DNA from: Castanea sativa
Lineage: Eukaryota > Streptophyta > Magnoliopsida > Fagales > Fagaceae
Length of the DNA stretch: 64,000 nt
Assembly: GCF_040712315.1 (NCBI RefSeq)
Contig: NC_134015.1
Location: 54,475,464 to 54,539,463 of the forward strand
Direction of reading: 5' to 3'
Part shown: positions 9,135 to 21,036 of the stretch, piece after piece
Layout: every line of letters starts with the position of its first letter
How positions within the stretch are numbered: position 1 is the stretch's first letter
Program-made: the position numbers and the translations under genes
The notes under the pieces: generated by a model
What the model was told of the DNA's origin: nothing
The model's database searches: none
The model's input: the letters and a program-made list of their open reading frames with translations, nothing else

Positions 9135-11532
9135 ATGGGTAGGTTTAAGTGCTTAGTAGATACCGCCGCTGGGATGGAAGGTTTTAGGGCTAAATACCAG
9201 ATTCCCAGTGACGTAGGCTTAAAATATTGTCCAGCAAAAGCCGTAGGTGGTTTTAGGACAACGGGAGAGGTTATCATCCCTATGATCGCCTTCATAGAAG
9301 GGAGGATGACTCTCCCTATGAGGAGTGTAACTAGGGAATACCTTCGCAATCATAGGTTATGCCCAGACCAGTGCGCACCCAATGTGTTTAGGATCTTAGG
9401 AAGCGTCGAAGCTTTAAATGAGCAGATGAGCTTGAACCTCACATGGCATGATGTTGCCTTCATGTACGAATGCCATAAACTCAAGTACATAGGTTATTAT
9501 ATTAAGTCGCGGTCCAAAATAGTTAGATTAATTTCTTGTCTGCCTAAATCCAACAAAGGCATGAAAGACGACTACCTCATTGCCTCAGGCAACTGGCACG
9601 ATGGCCCTCATTGCCCAGTCGTATGGGAAGATCCAGGTGTGACTCGCTAGGAGCTAATTTCCCTATCCCATTATTCAATCCCAACACCCTTCAATGTTTC
9701 ATTTCTTGCTGCATAATATTGCTTCCGATTTTTCACATTCATTACAGGTCTGACCATGTTTGTCTCCTTGGGTGTCTTTTCTCACAGATAAACAGCACGT
9801 GCGCCCACGCCTGAGCCATTGTAACATTGCCGACCTAAACCGTGTTCTCCGTTCAAAAGTCTTTGTGAGTGAAGACTTGCAAGTAAGAGCAACTCATTTA
9901 ATATTAGGACACGACCCCATATCCTCAGACTTCCAAGAGATAGAAAATGCTATAATTGCCGGGGATAAAAGACGCGGAAGGATAAACGTCGCACGACCAG
10001 GCTTCCTCTCCAATCACGATCTCCCCGACGAACCAAACACGATCCTGTACACACGCCCCATCACTGCAATCCCTCTTTCGGCGCACTCTCAGACAACCGC
10101 CGCCCAGGAGGAGCAAGTGTCCTCGTCAAACTCGTTGGACGAGGAGATAGACCAGTTTCAGCTCGAGGACATCGAAAGACCCCGAAGGAACCCGTTTTTC
10201 GTACTCTCTGATGAGGAGGACGAGCCCACTGAGGCCTCCGGGATAGCAGGCTTGATAATCGCACGCCCCGACACCAGCTCCGAGGAGGAAGAGATGGACG
10301 TGTTCAAGGGACTCATGCATAAGAGGGGCGAGAAAGTCGCAAAAAAAGGAGCAGGGGGGTCTCAAGTTCCCCTGTCCTTACCACCACCCCCTCCTCCTGC
10401 CGATCCTAAGCCTCCCGTCGAAGAGCCCAAGAAGAAGAGGAAGGGAGAGGCTGAGGAGGCTGGTGGTGAAAAGCAGAAGAAGCTGAAACAGCAGCAACAG
10501 CAAACCCAGTAGCAGAAGCTGGACAAAGGTAAGGGACGTGCTCCTTCAGTAGAAAGCGGGGAGATAAGGGATCTGGCCGAAGTGCGCCAAGCACCGGCTA
10601 CCTGGTCTCCCGAGCTGAAACTGGATGGGGCACCAATCTCTTGCCAGTCTAACATTAGGTCGTTCCAACAAGGCCATGCCCTCCACCTGGTCGATGCATT
10701 GGAACGTCCCCTTCTTCTGCCCAAGGACATGGAGGCCTTAGAAAAAATGAGCCAGCCTCATCTGTTCCTTTCTTTGAAAAGGGACTTAGCCCTAGTAAGT
10801 TTCACTCCTTATCTCCATTTCGTTTTTCATAATATCTAACTATTGGTGGATGTTTTTATGCGTCTGACTCTTTGATACTCTGTCACAGGCCGTCCAGGAA
10901 GTCTTTGCTGCCGAGAAATTCGTGGAGGATTCTCGAAAGAAAGCGAGACTAGAACTGGAGCTTCGGTCAGAAACCGAGAAGTCCCTAGGCCAGGTCCTCG
11001 CAGAAAATGAGAAGCTTACCTCTCAGCTGGCGAATCTAAAAAGAGAAAGAGACGGCGCCGAGGACAGTCTGAGAACCATGAGGACCCAAGTGGAGGGGCA
11101 GCGCAAATTTCTTCATCAAAAGGTGAAGAGCTATCTAAAGCTCAGTAGGAGTGCTCTGACTTTGAGAAGGAGCTTGCGAAGATGAAGGACGAAGCTCGTA
11201 CCTTCAAGGGTTCGTTGGAGGCTGCAAAGAAGGCTGCTTACGACGAAGGGGTGGCGGCCACAGAAAACCAGCTGACAGAAGAATTCGCAGCTCTGTGTCG
11301 AGAATACTGCCAGCAGGTTTTGGGGGAAGCCTTAACTGCAGCAGGGATTCCTTCAACTTCCGAGTTGAGGAAGCCCGAGAACACTTGGCTTCCCGTGGAC
11401 ATACAGGAGATAGAGGAGCCTCCTGCTGTCATCCCTACCCCTGAGATGGTTCTTTCTGCACTCCCTCCAACGATCCCAGAGCCCATTCCAGATCCTACAG
11501 AACCTACAGGTTCCAATAAAAAGAAGGAATAG
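9135..11532 (+). pseudogene. Spliced opposite-strand gene (aORF) of the gypsy element, decayed
   Basis: Runs against the retroelement's own genes, between the repeat region and the 3' LTR. Exon 1 (9135-9636) encodes a conserved-looking domain starting MGRFKCLVD, with IPMIAFIEGRMTLPM and CAPNVFRILGSV. This resembles the plant 'putative gypsy type transposon' domain (Pfam Transposase_28), from memory only. A GT-AG intron (9637-9787) joins in frame to exon 2 (9788-10794), which is acidic and then lysine/proline/glutamine-rich, including PKKKRK (possible nuclear signal). A second GT-AG intron (10795-10888) leads to exon 3, a charged coiled-coil-like region ending KKKE. Breaks: stop codon at 10510-10512, a frameshift near 11120, another stop near 11143. 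Function unknown; both introns keep phase, which argues the gene was once expressed as a spliced mRNA. Confidence 0.7.
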
Positions 11533-11699
11533 GGTGGAGGTGCTGAGAAGGACCTAAGTCAAAGTGTTGGACCCATCGTCCCTCCATCTACTGCAGCAAA
11601 CAAAGGAAAACAAGTTCTGTCTTCCTTTGAGATGGAGTTAAAAAGCACTGAGGCCACCAGTACTTCCCAGCAAGACCCCCCTCAAAAAGCTTAGGGCCG

Positions 11700-13200
11700 A
11701 ACCTAGGACTTTTTTTTTTTTTCTTTTTCTGTAACAAAGATTTTCTATGTAATGTATATCTGAAGCACTTAATGAAAAACTGTCTTGTTTGGTCTTTACT
11801 TAAATTGCATTTATTTTATCTTTGTTTTTAGCATAAGAAAGAGTGACTGGAACAATTAACTCAACTTCCCATAGCTAAACTATCATAACTTTAATCAACA
11901 GTAAACATGCTTAACTTGTGCTTTACAAATTACAACTTCAAAGCATAACTTGTGCAACACAATGATAACGCTTAAAAAGCTAACTTAGAATTCAACTTGA
12001 GGCATGAAGTAATCAAGAATGCTCGATCAAAATCTCCACATTGACATGACATAGATTCTTGCTAGCATTTTTGAAGTAAAGTGCTCAAGAACCTGTCATA
12101 AACAAACTTTGTTTTGATGATAAGTACGACATCAATTTGCACAAGGCATATAGACCGAGAACCGCGCGTATCAATGTGATACTTAGAATTTATAACTTGA
12201 AACGTTAATTTCGACAAGGTATGGGGTCCGAGGGCCCTATATTACCAATTTTCTAGTTGATGCTTAAGAATTTGCAACGAATAATAAGACATCAATTTAC
12301 ACAAGGTAGGTGGTCCAAGGACTATCCCTGACCAAGTCTCTGAATGATACTTAATAATATATCAATTTCTACAAGGTAGGTGGTCCGAGGACCATGTATC
12401 ACCATGTTTCTGTTTGATATTTTAGAACATATCAATTTCCACAAGGTATGTGGTCCGAGGACCATGCATTACCAAGTTTCTGTTTGATATTTTAGAACAT
12501 ATCAATTTCCATAAGGTATGTGGTCCGAGGACCATGCATTACCAAGTTTCTGTTTGATATTTTAGAACATATCAATTTCCACAAGGTATGTGGTCCGATG
12601 ACCATGCATTACCAAGTTTCTGTTTGATATTTTAGAACATATCAATTTCCACAACGTATGTGGTCCAAGGACCATCCATGACCAAGTTTCTGTTTGATAT
12701 TTAATAATAGTAACTTAAAATGTGAATTTTCCCAAAGTAGGAGGTCAGTGGACCCGGCATAACTAAGGTTCTGTTTAACAAATGATGAGATATCAATTTC
12801 CACAAGGTATGTGGTCCGAGGACCATCCATGACCAAGTTTTTGTTTGATATTTAATAATAGTAACTTAAGATGTTAATTTCCCCAAAGTAGAAGGTCTGT
12901 GGACCCGTCGTAACTAAGGTTCTGTTTAACAAATGATGAGATATCAATTTCCACAATGTATGTGGTCCGAGGACCATCCATGACCAAGTTTCTGTTTGAT
13001 ATTTAATAATAGTAACTTAAAATGTTAATTTCCCCAAAGTAGAAGGTCTGTGGACCCGACGTAACTAAGGTTATGTTTAACAAATGATGAGATATCAATT
13101 TCCACAAGGTATGTGGTCCAAGGACCATCCATGACCAAGTTTCTGTTTGATATTTTAGAAGTTGTAACTTATAAGCTCAAATACATTCATAATTTAAACC
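11700..13200. repeat. Tandem-repeat region of the gypsy element between pol and the aORF
   Basis: From about 12290 a 65-70 bp unit containing ATATCAATTTCCACAAGG and GTGGTCCGAGGACCAT repeats five to six times. From about 12640 a longer unit of about 150 bp appears, made of the 70-bp unit plus an AAAGTAGAAGGTC..GACCC segment, about three copies. Position in the 3' untranslated part agrees with the variable repeat region reported for Tat/Ogre-type elements. GGTCCGAGGACC is itself nearly palindromic. Confidence 0.8.
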
Positions 13201-13223
13201 ACTAACGACAAAAGTGCCTTTTA

Positions 13224-16200
13224 TTAATAATAATACCTTCGAAGGTTGTTTACATTCCACGGGCGTTGTACAACTTTTTCATCTAGATCAGCTAGCCGAT
13301 ATGACCCTATGCCTGCTACAGAAATGATCCGATATGGTCCTTCCCAATTTGGTCCTTCCCAATTTGGTCCTAGCTTTCCCCAAGCTGGGTTTTTAGCAAT
13401 ACCCACAACTTTTCTCAACACGAGATCCCCGAGCGCTTGCGGCCTTAGCTTTACGTGGGCGTCATACCCTCGTTTAAGCTTTTGCTGATAATAAGCCATT
13501 TGGACCATGGTGGCCTCTCGCCGTTCCTCAACCAAATCAAGGCTTTTCTCCAAGAGGTCGTGATTACCTTCTGGACTAAAAGAACTCGTCCTTAGCGTTG
13601 GGAAACCAGATTCCAAAGGTATTACTGCCTTGGCCCCGTAGGTCATAGAGAACGGTGTCTCTCCAGTGGATCTGCGCGGCGTAGTTTGATACGTCCATAA
13701 AACATGTGGTAGCTCTTCTACCCATCTGCCCTTCGCGTCATCCAGCCTCTTCTTGAGTCCATTGACTATAACCTTGTTAACGGCCTCGGCCTGCCCATTT
13801 CCCTGAGGATAAGCTGGGTAGAGTATCTGTTTATGATGCCCATGTTACTACAATACTTCCTAAAAGTTTTACTATCAAATTGAACGCCGTTGTCCGAAAT
13901 GAGTGTGTGTGGTACTCCAAACCTAGTGATGATATTCTTCCAAATAAACTTCTTGGAGTCGATGTCCCTAATATTTGCTAAGGGCTCAGCCTTGACCCAC
14001 TTGGTGAAGTAGTCGGTTCCCACAAGTAGCCACCTTTTGTTTTCTACAGTCCTCGGAAAAGGCCCTACTATGTCCAATCCCCATTGAGCGAAAGGCCAAG
14101 GACTGGACAGAGGATTAAGGACTCCCCCTGGCTGATGAATGTTAGAAGCGAACCTTTGGCATTGGTCACACTTTCTTGCATAGTCCTGAGCTTCCCTCTG
14201 CATATTGGGCCACCAATATCCCTGAGTCAGGGCCCTATGGGCTAAGGACCTTCCTCCAGTATGGCTTCCGCAAATTCCCTCATGCAGTTCTTCCAAAAGT
14301 GCCTCTGTTGACACGGGGTGTACACATAATAAGTATGGTCCGGAGAAGGAGCGTTTATACAATTTCTGATCCTTGGATAGCCAAAAACGAGGGGCCTTTC
14401 GACGGATCTTATCTGCTTCAGACTTTTCCTCTGGAAGAATGTCGTTTTTCAAAAAAGATACTACAGGGTCAATCCAACTAGGCCCAGACCTTATCAAATG
14501 GACACAGGCTGCAGTAACAGTGGTGAGAGTCGGCTCTAGCAAATCCTCAACTAGGATAATCCTAGGCAAACACAGAGCCGAGGATGTCGCCAAGGTAGCC
14601 AACGAGTCTGCATGTGTATTCCTACTTCTAGAAATGTGGGAAAGGATAAAGGAATCAAATCTAGATTGTAAGCGTTTGACCTGGGTCAAGTATTCTTGCA
14701 TTCTTGGATCCCTAGCCTCCATGGTCCCTGTCACCTGGCCGACCACTAACTGAGAATCCGAGAACATATGAACTTCCCTTCCGCCCATGTTGCGCACCAT
14801 GTTCATACCGACCAGGACTGCTTCGTACTCGGCCTCGTTATTAGTCGTCGAGAACGCTAACCTCAAGGATTTTTCAAAGAAAATTCCCTCAGGGGATATC
14901 AAAACAAGTCCGACACCTGACCCTCTCTGGTTAACTGCGCCATCAATGGACACTTTCCAAATCGGAGGTCCTTTGTTTGTAATCATGCCAACTGAATTTT
15001 CATCCATGTGTGATTCCCTCACAATTTCTTCCAATAATGGTTCAGCAAACTCCGCCACCAAATCTGCAAGAACCTTGCCCTTCACTGAGGTGCGTGGCAT
15101 GTACTTGATATCAAAGGCTCCCAAAATAGTTCCCCATTTAGCCACCCTTCCGGAGTAGTCAGCACTACGCAACACTGACTTGAGAGGCAGTTGGCTCAAA
15201 ACTACAACAGTATAGGACTGAAAATAGTGAGGAAGCTTCCGGGTGGCATGAACTACGGCTAGAAGTGCCTTCTCCAAAAGTAGGTAACGCACCTCGACTT
15301 CATTCAAATATTTACTAACGTAGTAAACCGGTCTCTGCACCCCACCGTCGTTCCTTATGAGGACCAAGCTGACCGCGTGGATGGCCACTGCCAGATATGC
15401 AAATAGGATCTCATCTACCTCTGGCCGAGACATAATGGGTGGCCGGGAAAGATATTCCTTAAGTTGCTGGAAGGCCACAACGCAGTCCTCGGACCATTGG
15501 AATCCTTTCCATTTATTCAATAGTTGGAAGAAAGGCCTGCACCTGTCAGCTGACCGAGAGATAAACTTGCTGAGAGTAGTGATCATTCCGGTTAACTTCT
15601 GAACTTCTTTTGGATTTCGAGGTGGCTGTAAGCCTTGAATGGCTCTGACTTGTACCGGATTCACTTCTATCCCTCTATGAGTAACCATATAACCTAAGAA
15701 CTTTCCAAAACCCACGCCAAAAGAATATTTTGAGGCATTAAGGCGCAGCTTGTACTTTCTAAGTACTTGAAAGGTGTCGTCCAAATCTTTCACGTGTGAA
15801 GGTATTGTTTTACTCTTCACCACCATATCATCCACGTATACCTCAATGGTCTTTCCAAGTTGCAATTCAAACATTTTGGTCATCATCCTTTGGTAAGTAG
15901 CCCCATCATTCTTCAATCCAAACGGCATAACCTTGTAGTGATAGTTCCCTGTTGGAGTAATAAAAGCAGTCTTCTCCTGATCCTCCGCCGCCAACGAAAT
16001 TTGATGATAATCCTGGAAGGCATTCAAAAAACTCATCCGAGGATGTCCAGCCGTGGCATCCACAAGCTGATCGATGCGTGGCATAGGGAACGAGTCTTTT
16101 GGGCAAGCTTTGTTTAAATCTATAAAGTCCACACATACTCTCCATTTTCCGTTCTTCTTTTTCACCACGACCGTATGCGCCAACCACTCTGGGTAGAAAA

Positions 16201-16522
16201 TTTCCTTTATAGCCCCAGCCCTTTTGAGCTTGAGCACTTCCTCTTTAACAGCCTTGGAGTGCTCTTTGGAGGAACGCCGAGGTGGTTGCCTTCTAGGAAT
16301 AATAGCAGGGTTGACATTCAAATTGTGACAAATGAAGCTTAGGTCTACCCCCGGAGCCTCATAGAGGTCCCAGGCAAAGACATCGATGTTGTCCTTTAAA
16401 AACTCCAACAACTCCTTTTTCTCCTGGTACGGTAAACATACGCCAACTTGAAAGAACCTTTCAGGATCATCTACTATCAGAAACTTCTCCAAGTCTTCAC
16501 ATATGGCTTCCTCTGCTGTCAC
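13224..16522 (-). pseudogene. gypsy pol: reverse transcriptase, RNase H, integrase (decayed)
   Basis: The long frame 13766-16522 (918 aa) has RT with WRVCVDFIDLNKACPKD (about residues 127-143) and YVDD (229-232). RNase H follows, then a second RNase H-like domain (WKVSIDGAVNQRGSGVG, NNEAEYEA, DSQLVVGQV, NTHADSLA), and integrase with an HHCC zinc region (HEGICGSH..CDQC) and two acidic residues (GLDIVGP, ISDNGVQF). A frameshift near 13820 removes the third integrase acid. The frame resumes at 13224-13646 with the integrase C-terminal part (GPYRIISVAG..YRLADLD). In RT motif A the usual aspartate of the FLDAF-type motif is asparagine (N167), so RT would be inactive even without the frameshift. 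An in-frame stop at 16550-16552 separates pol from protease. Confidence 0.9.
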
Positions 16523-16552
16523 CGCGTCGGGTGCATCCAGAGTCGTTAATTG

Positions 16553-17133
16553 CTATAAGTCAACAGCCAAGGTCGAGGACTCCGCTTCAGCCTGATGCAG
16601 TACTGTAGCCGATATGCATTGCCTGGCCACTGATTGGCTGCCCAAAATTTCTTCGATGTATTCCCCCAAAGGGAATTTTACTTTAACATGCAAGGTGGAG
16701 GAGACGACACCCAAAGCGTGCAGCCATGGCCTGGCAAGGATGGCAGTGTATGGGGAATATACATTGACCACGATAAAATCCACCTCAACCGTTTCTGAGC
16801 CAGATTACACGGGCAACCGAATCTATCCCTTTAGTATAATGGCCTTCCCTTCAAAACTTATTAACGGTGAGTTGTAAGGAGTGAGATCCTCCAATTCAAC
16901 CTCAGCCCTTTAAATAAGTCAGGGTACATAATATCTGCCCCGCTGCCCTGGTCAATCATCACCCTCCTGACGTCGTAATTCCCTATCCTCAAGGTGACTA
17001 CCAAGGCGTCATCATGGGGTTGAATGGTACTAGCTTTTTCCTCCTCTGAAAATCCCAATAAGGGCAGACTCATTTTCAGCATTTTCGGTTTCGCGCCCGA
17101 CTCCTCGGCCTGGGAGTGTGAAACTGTCATCAT
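16553..17133 (-). pseudogene. gypsy protease region (decayed)
   Basis: The minus-strand frame 16861-17133 includes a retropepsin-like core, VTLRIGNYDVRRVMIDQGSGADIMYPDLF, where DQGSGAD replaces the common D-S/T-G-A motif as is usual in this plant lineage. A frame change near 16870 leads to a second open stretch (16553-16783: VVNVYSPYTAILARPWLHALG), the conserved segment that follows protease in these elements. It then stops at 16550. A protease-RT polyprotein cannot be made from this copy. Confidence 0.8.
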
Positions 17134-17217
17134 TCTGGTGGGACATGAACCGGTCCTGCCAGGTGCAGCAAAGATAACGTTTATCGTTCCTAAAGAAGGC
17201 CGAGATGAATTGTTCTT

Positions 17218-18559
17218 CTAATTATTCGAGCCAGACTGACTGCCTTGCCCGTTAGGTTGGTATAAATGCTGCTTCAACTTCCCCTCGCTCACGAGCTGCT
17301 CCAAGTGGTTCCAGAAGGTCCAACAATTCTCGGTGGTATGACCCACATCCTGGTGGTACTGGCAAAAGAGATTCTGATTCCGCTTCGCAGGGTCCCCCGC
17401 CATCTTATTGGGCCATCTGAAGTAGGGTTCCTTACAAACCTTCTCCAGCAGCTGGTATACTGGCTCTCGGAATACAGTGCTAATAGCCTGAGGAGTTGCC
17501 GAGCCATGCTGCTCGGAGTAATCTCTCCTCGGCTTATTATTGTGATATTTGTCCGACCTGAAATCCCTTTTCTCTTGCGGGATAACCTTCGCTTTACCCT
17601 TACCCTGCTGTTGGTCTTCCTCCACCCTCTTATACTCGTCAATGTGGTCCATGAGGCAACGTACACTTCGTACGGGCTTTTTGGTCAAGGATTTCCTCAA
17701 ATTATGGTCAGTGGGGAGACCCACTTTAAAAGTGTTAATCGCCACCACGTTAAAATCTCCATCTATCTTATTGAACATCTCTCAATACCTATCGGAGTAC
17801 GCTTTCAACGTCTCACCCTCCCTCATGGCCATAGATAAAAGTGAATCCAACGGCTGAGGAACTCTACTGCATGTGATGAACCGTGACGCGAATGCTCTAG
17901 TAAGTTCCCCGAACGAGCCGACAGACCCCGACTTTAGGCCGTTGAACCATCTCATAGCTACAGGCCCCAAACTAGAAGGGAAGACTTTGCACATCAAGGT
18001 CTCATTGTGAGAATGCACTGCCATTCTCTGGTTAAAGTAGTTCACATGTTCCACCGGATCAGTCTGACCATTATAAATGGTGAAGGTGGGCTGGGTGAAC
18101 CGCCTGAAGAGCCTCCCTTCTCTATCCTTCGCGAGAATGGAGATTTGGAGAGTTGATGTAGTGCTTGGCTCATAGCGTCGTTCCCCGAGCCCCTGGAAGG
18201 GAGCTTCCTATGCCTGCAACCTAGTAGGTCACCCTCTTTGCAAGAGGAAGTTTTGCTAGGAGGAGACCAGGACCTTGAACTGTAACTACTTCCCCGGGAT
18301 CCCAAGAGGAAGGATTAGATAGGGGTGAGGCACGCCTTTGTCTGACGCGGCGCAGCTTCTTCTTGAGGTGGTCTATCTCCCTCTGCATGACTTTAGCATC
18401 ATCTTCATGGGTGGCGCTGCCTCCACCACGAGTATGACTTGCGCCAGGATATACAGTGTGAACGTTTCCCTCTCGATCCCTCCAGTGTTCAAGACGTTCG
18501 AAGAGATCCTCAGGTTGCGATCCCTGAGATTCTGCATGGTGTGTGCCTAAGCCTGCCAT
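17218..18559 (-). pseudogene. gypsy gag (decayed by two frame changes and a stop)
   Basis: The N-terminal part (18559 to about 18300) is charged and coiled-coil-like (QREIDHLKKKLRRVRQRR). The middle, in two other frames (about 18150-18300, then about 17782-18130), holds NDAMSQALHQLSKSPFSRRIE and the retrotransposon gag domain (NYFNQRMAVHSHNE, FPSSLGPVAMRWFNGL). A stop at 17779-17781 follows GETLKAYSDRY. The C-terminal part (17218-17778) has a zinc-knuckle-like CQYHQDVGHTTENC. The first ATG at 18559 lies about 30 bases from the primer-binding site. Confidence 0.8.
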
Positions 18560-18586
18560 GGTGTTCCAGTTCCTTCCACACTAGAC

Positions 18587-18604
18587 TTTCCATAGACGGC
18601 GCCA
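18587..18604 (-). promoter_or_regulatory. tRNA primer-binding site of the gypsy element
   Basis: Minus strand TGGCGCCGTCTATGG, two bases after the 5' LTR end. TGGCGCCG is the usual beginning of such sites in plant gypsy elements (complementary to the CCA end of a tRNA). Which tRNA is not certain. Confidence 0.8.
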
Positions 18605-18606
18605 AT

Positions 18607-19360
18607 TGTAAGAGCACAATTGCACCTGGACCCAAAGATAGGCGTGAGCTCAGGCCCAATGAGCCTTAAACAATAAAATTTGTAGAGTGTGGACTTGAAA
18701 TCTACTTTAGGGGTACTGGAAACTTGATAAGCAGGCTAGAATGCCACAATCTTAGCAAATGATAAACAAATATGACAAGGGACCCTCCTCAGACGTGAGC
18801 CGAGGACGATTTGTATATTACTTGTCTTTTATGCTAAAAATTACAGTTCTTAGTTTTCTTTCCTTCTTCTTTTAATGGATGGATCCCCCTCATTTTCTCC
18901 CTCTTTCTCCTTAAATATTCTTCTTCTTTTCTCTTACATCCACGTGTCACCCAAATCTTCTTCTTTCTTTCTCCCCCCCTTTTCCACCACCTTCTTGAAG
19001 TCTTTAAATAGTGGCAAGAAAGTTCAATCCTACTGTTCAGGGGTCATTTTCCCATTAATACGGCCAGGGAGGTAGGTACAGGGTCTTTAATGTGGAGGTA
19101 GCAGCCTTTTTCTCAGATATTTCCATCATGTCGTTGCCTCTAGAGGGTACTTGAATCCCTCTTTTACCCAATAGTTCTTCCAGAACTCTGTCTTTAATTT
19201 CCTTGGCAAATCCCAGGGTGCTTGCCGGGCCCATCCGAGGAGGCATTCATCCTCGGACGGGTCCTGGGATGTCTGTAGTGCCAACCGATCAAAACCAACT
19301 AGTGCCAACCGATCAAGCCCACGGCCCATTTGTTTATCTTATAGATCTTACCCCCCCACA
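18607..19360 (-). repeat. 5' LTR of the gypsy element
   Basis: 754 bp, TGTGGGGGGG start on the minus strand at 19360 and CTTACA end at 18607. A short local duplication of GTGCCAACCGATCAA near 19277-19310 replaces sequence present in the other LTR. Confidence 0.9.
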
Positions 19361-19365
19361 CTAGG

Positions 19366-20380
19366 CTCGAGTTCTTTGTAAATAAACATAAACATTTTTT
19401 TTCTATGGTACTCGAGCTCATCAAGCTCGAGTTCCTTGTAATATGGAACTCGAGCTTGGTAAACTTGAGTTCCTTATAACTTTTTTTTTTGGATAATTGA
19501 CAAATAAACATAAACATAAAAATAAGTAGTTTTTTATGTTTTTATTTATTTTAATAGAAGCATTGTAAAATATAGAGATTTTAATTTCAAAATATGAACT
19601 TTTAGGCCACTCATACCCTATGTTCATTTATTTTTAACACACTCATCAATTTCTTACTTCTTGGAAGCGTTATGGTCAAATTGGCTAAAATATTGGGGTT
19701 ACAATGAGAAATTAGAACAATCCCACTCCATTTTGAGCCATGGAGTGGCTAAAAATGATTAATAAGTATTGCAGAAAGAGTGGACCACTCGGATATAAAG
19801 AAGAACTTAAGCTTTACCACATCTGGATATGTAAGTTCTTGACTTGCAGTGTTTCTAAGAGGAATGTGAAACATTTTTTTATGTATATCTAAATGTTTGG
19901 CTGATGATGTGAAAGTTGCTTTGGCAACTTTTTTTCTTGGCGAGTTGTAGCATCCCATGTTTAGATATTGTTCACTGTTTTCTCATAAAACACCTTCTAA
20001 AATTGTTTTCTCTAAATTTAAAAGCCAAATCTGTATGCTATTTCATGTTTAAATTTCACAATAATTGAATATGATTTTCTGCATTGATAAAATCTGTTTC
20101 TACATTAATAAAATTTGCTCTTTGCACATCATGTTTACTGTATATTCAAATCTACTTATTGCATTCATAAAATTTGTTTTTTGCATTAATTAAAACTGTT
20201 CATTGTTTTCTCATAAAAGTTGTTCACTGTTTTCTGCATAAATTGTTTTTAGCATTGGCACAGTTATTGCACTCAAATGGTTTTTGTGTTTTTTTAAATA
20301 TATAATCATATGAATAATGGACAAACTCCATGAAATAAAAATGAATGATTCATATAAATCGCCTAATGGTAAATGTCTCA
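19366..20380 (+). repeat. MULE left terminal inverted repeat, inner part
   Basis: Continues the left arm after the gypsy insertion. It matches the right arm (about 24745-25760) in inverted orientation, for example AAACATAAACAT.., the ACTCGGATATAAAGAAGAACTTAAGC region (19788 here, 25305 on the other arm), and the end near CGCCTAATGGTAAA. Confidence 0.8.
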
Positions 20381-21036
20381 AATAAATTCAAAGAATAACT
20401 AATAATCCTACTATACAGACAAAAGTAGTTATTATGACTTTTTTGGGAGAATCATATAGTCCTAAGGTTGTATGTAAACATGTTTGTTGTATGTAAACAT
20501 GCACTGAACAGTGAATAATTTATGCAGAAAAAATAGTGAACAATTTTTCAAATAATGCTGAATAGAAAATAATTTTATGCAGAATGCTAAAAATAGTTTA
20601 TGCAAAAAACAGTGAACAATTTTAATTAATGCAAAAAATAGATTTTATGAATACAGTAAGCAGATTTAAATATACAGTAAACATGATGTAGTACCAATTG
20701 TGGCATGAGTAGTTTTTTGAAGACACGTCACCAACCCGCTGCTGTAGCACCAACTGTAGTCATACAAACCACATGCACCTATAGACGCCACTATTTCACA
20801 CGTGCTGCTCAACAACTCGGCACTGTTTCACACATTGTCCAGTCATATCATCCACATTCACGTGAATACTTAAATATATGAATAATCGTACCTTGGTGCC
20901 AAGGACATAGCACTGTCTCAATTAAATTTGATGCTCTGTTCAAGAACACTGCAACTATCGCCCACATCTTCAAATCTCACTGTGACATTGGGAACATTTA
21001 AAATCTAGTTCGTGTAGTGTTTTTCCAGCCTGTATT

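Larger units (their letters stand above)
7855..19360 (-). mobile_element. Ty3/gypsy LTR retrotransposon, Tat/Retand-like, complete but decayed
   Basis: An 11,506-bp element running on the minus strand. The two LTRs (7855-8632 and 18607-19360) start TGTGGGGGG and end CTTACA. A primer-binding site (TGGCGCCGTCTATGG) lies two bases inside the 5' LTR, and purine-rich tracts precede the 3' LTR. The order on the minus strand is gag, protease, RT, RNase H, integrase, then a variable tandem-repeat region, then an opposite-strand gene before the 3' LTR. That order, plus a second RNase H-like domain and the additional opposite-strand frame, fits plant Tat-lineage elements with aORFs. Target duplication CCAGG (7850-7854) / CTAGG (19361-19365). 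The right MULE arm, read in reverse, has CTAGG at the same position uninterrupted, so CTAGG is ancestral. By eye I count about 25 substitutions between the LTRs, plus an indel near the 3' side. Confidence 0.9.

Noticed and set aside
13246..18669. Plus-strand open frames of 80-190 codons across the gypsy pol and gag
   Set aside because: Shadows of the minus-strand retroelement genes; the conserved motifs are all on the minus strand.
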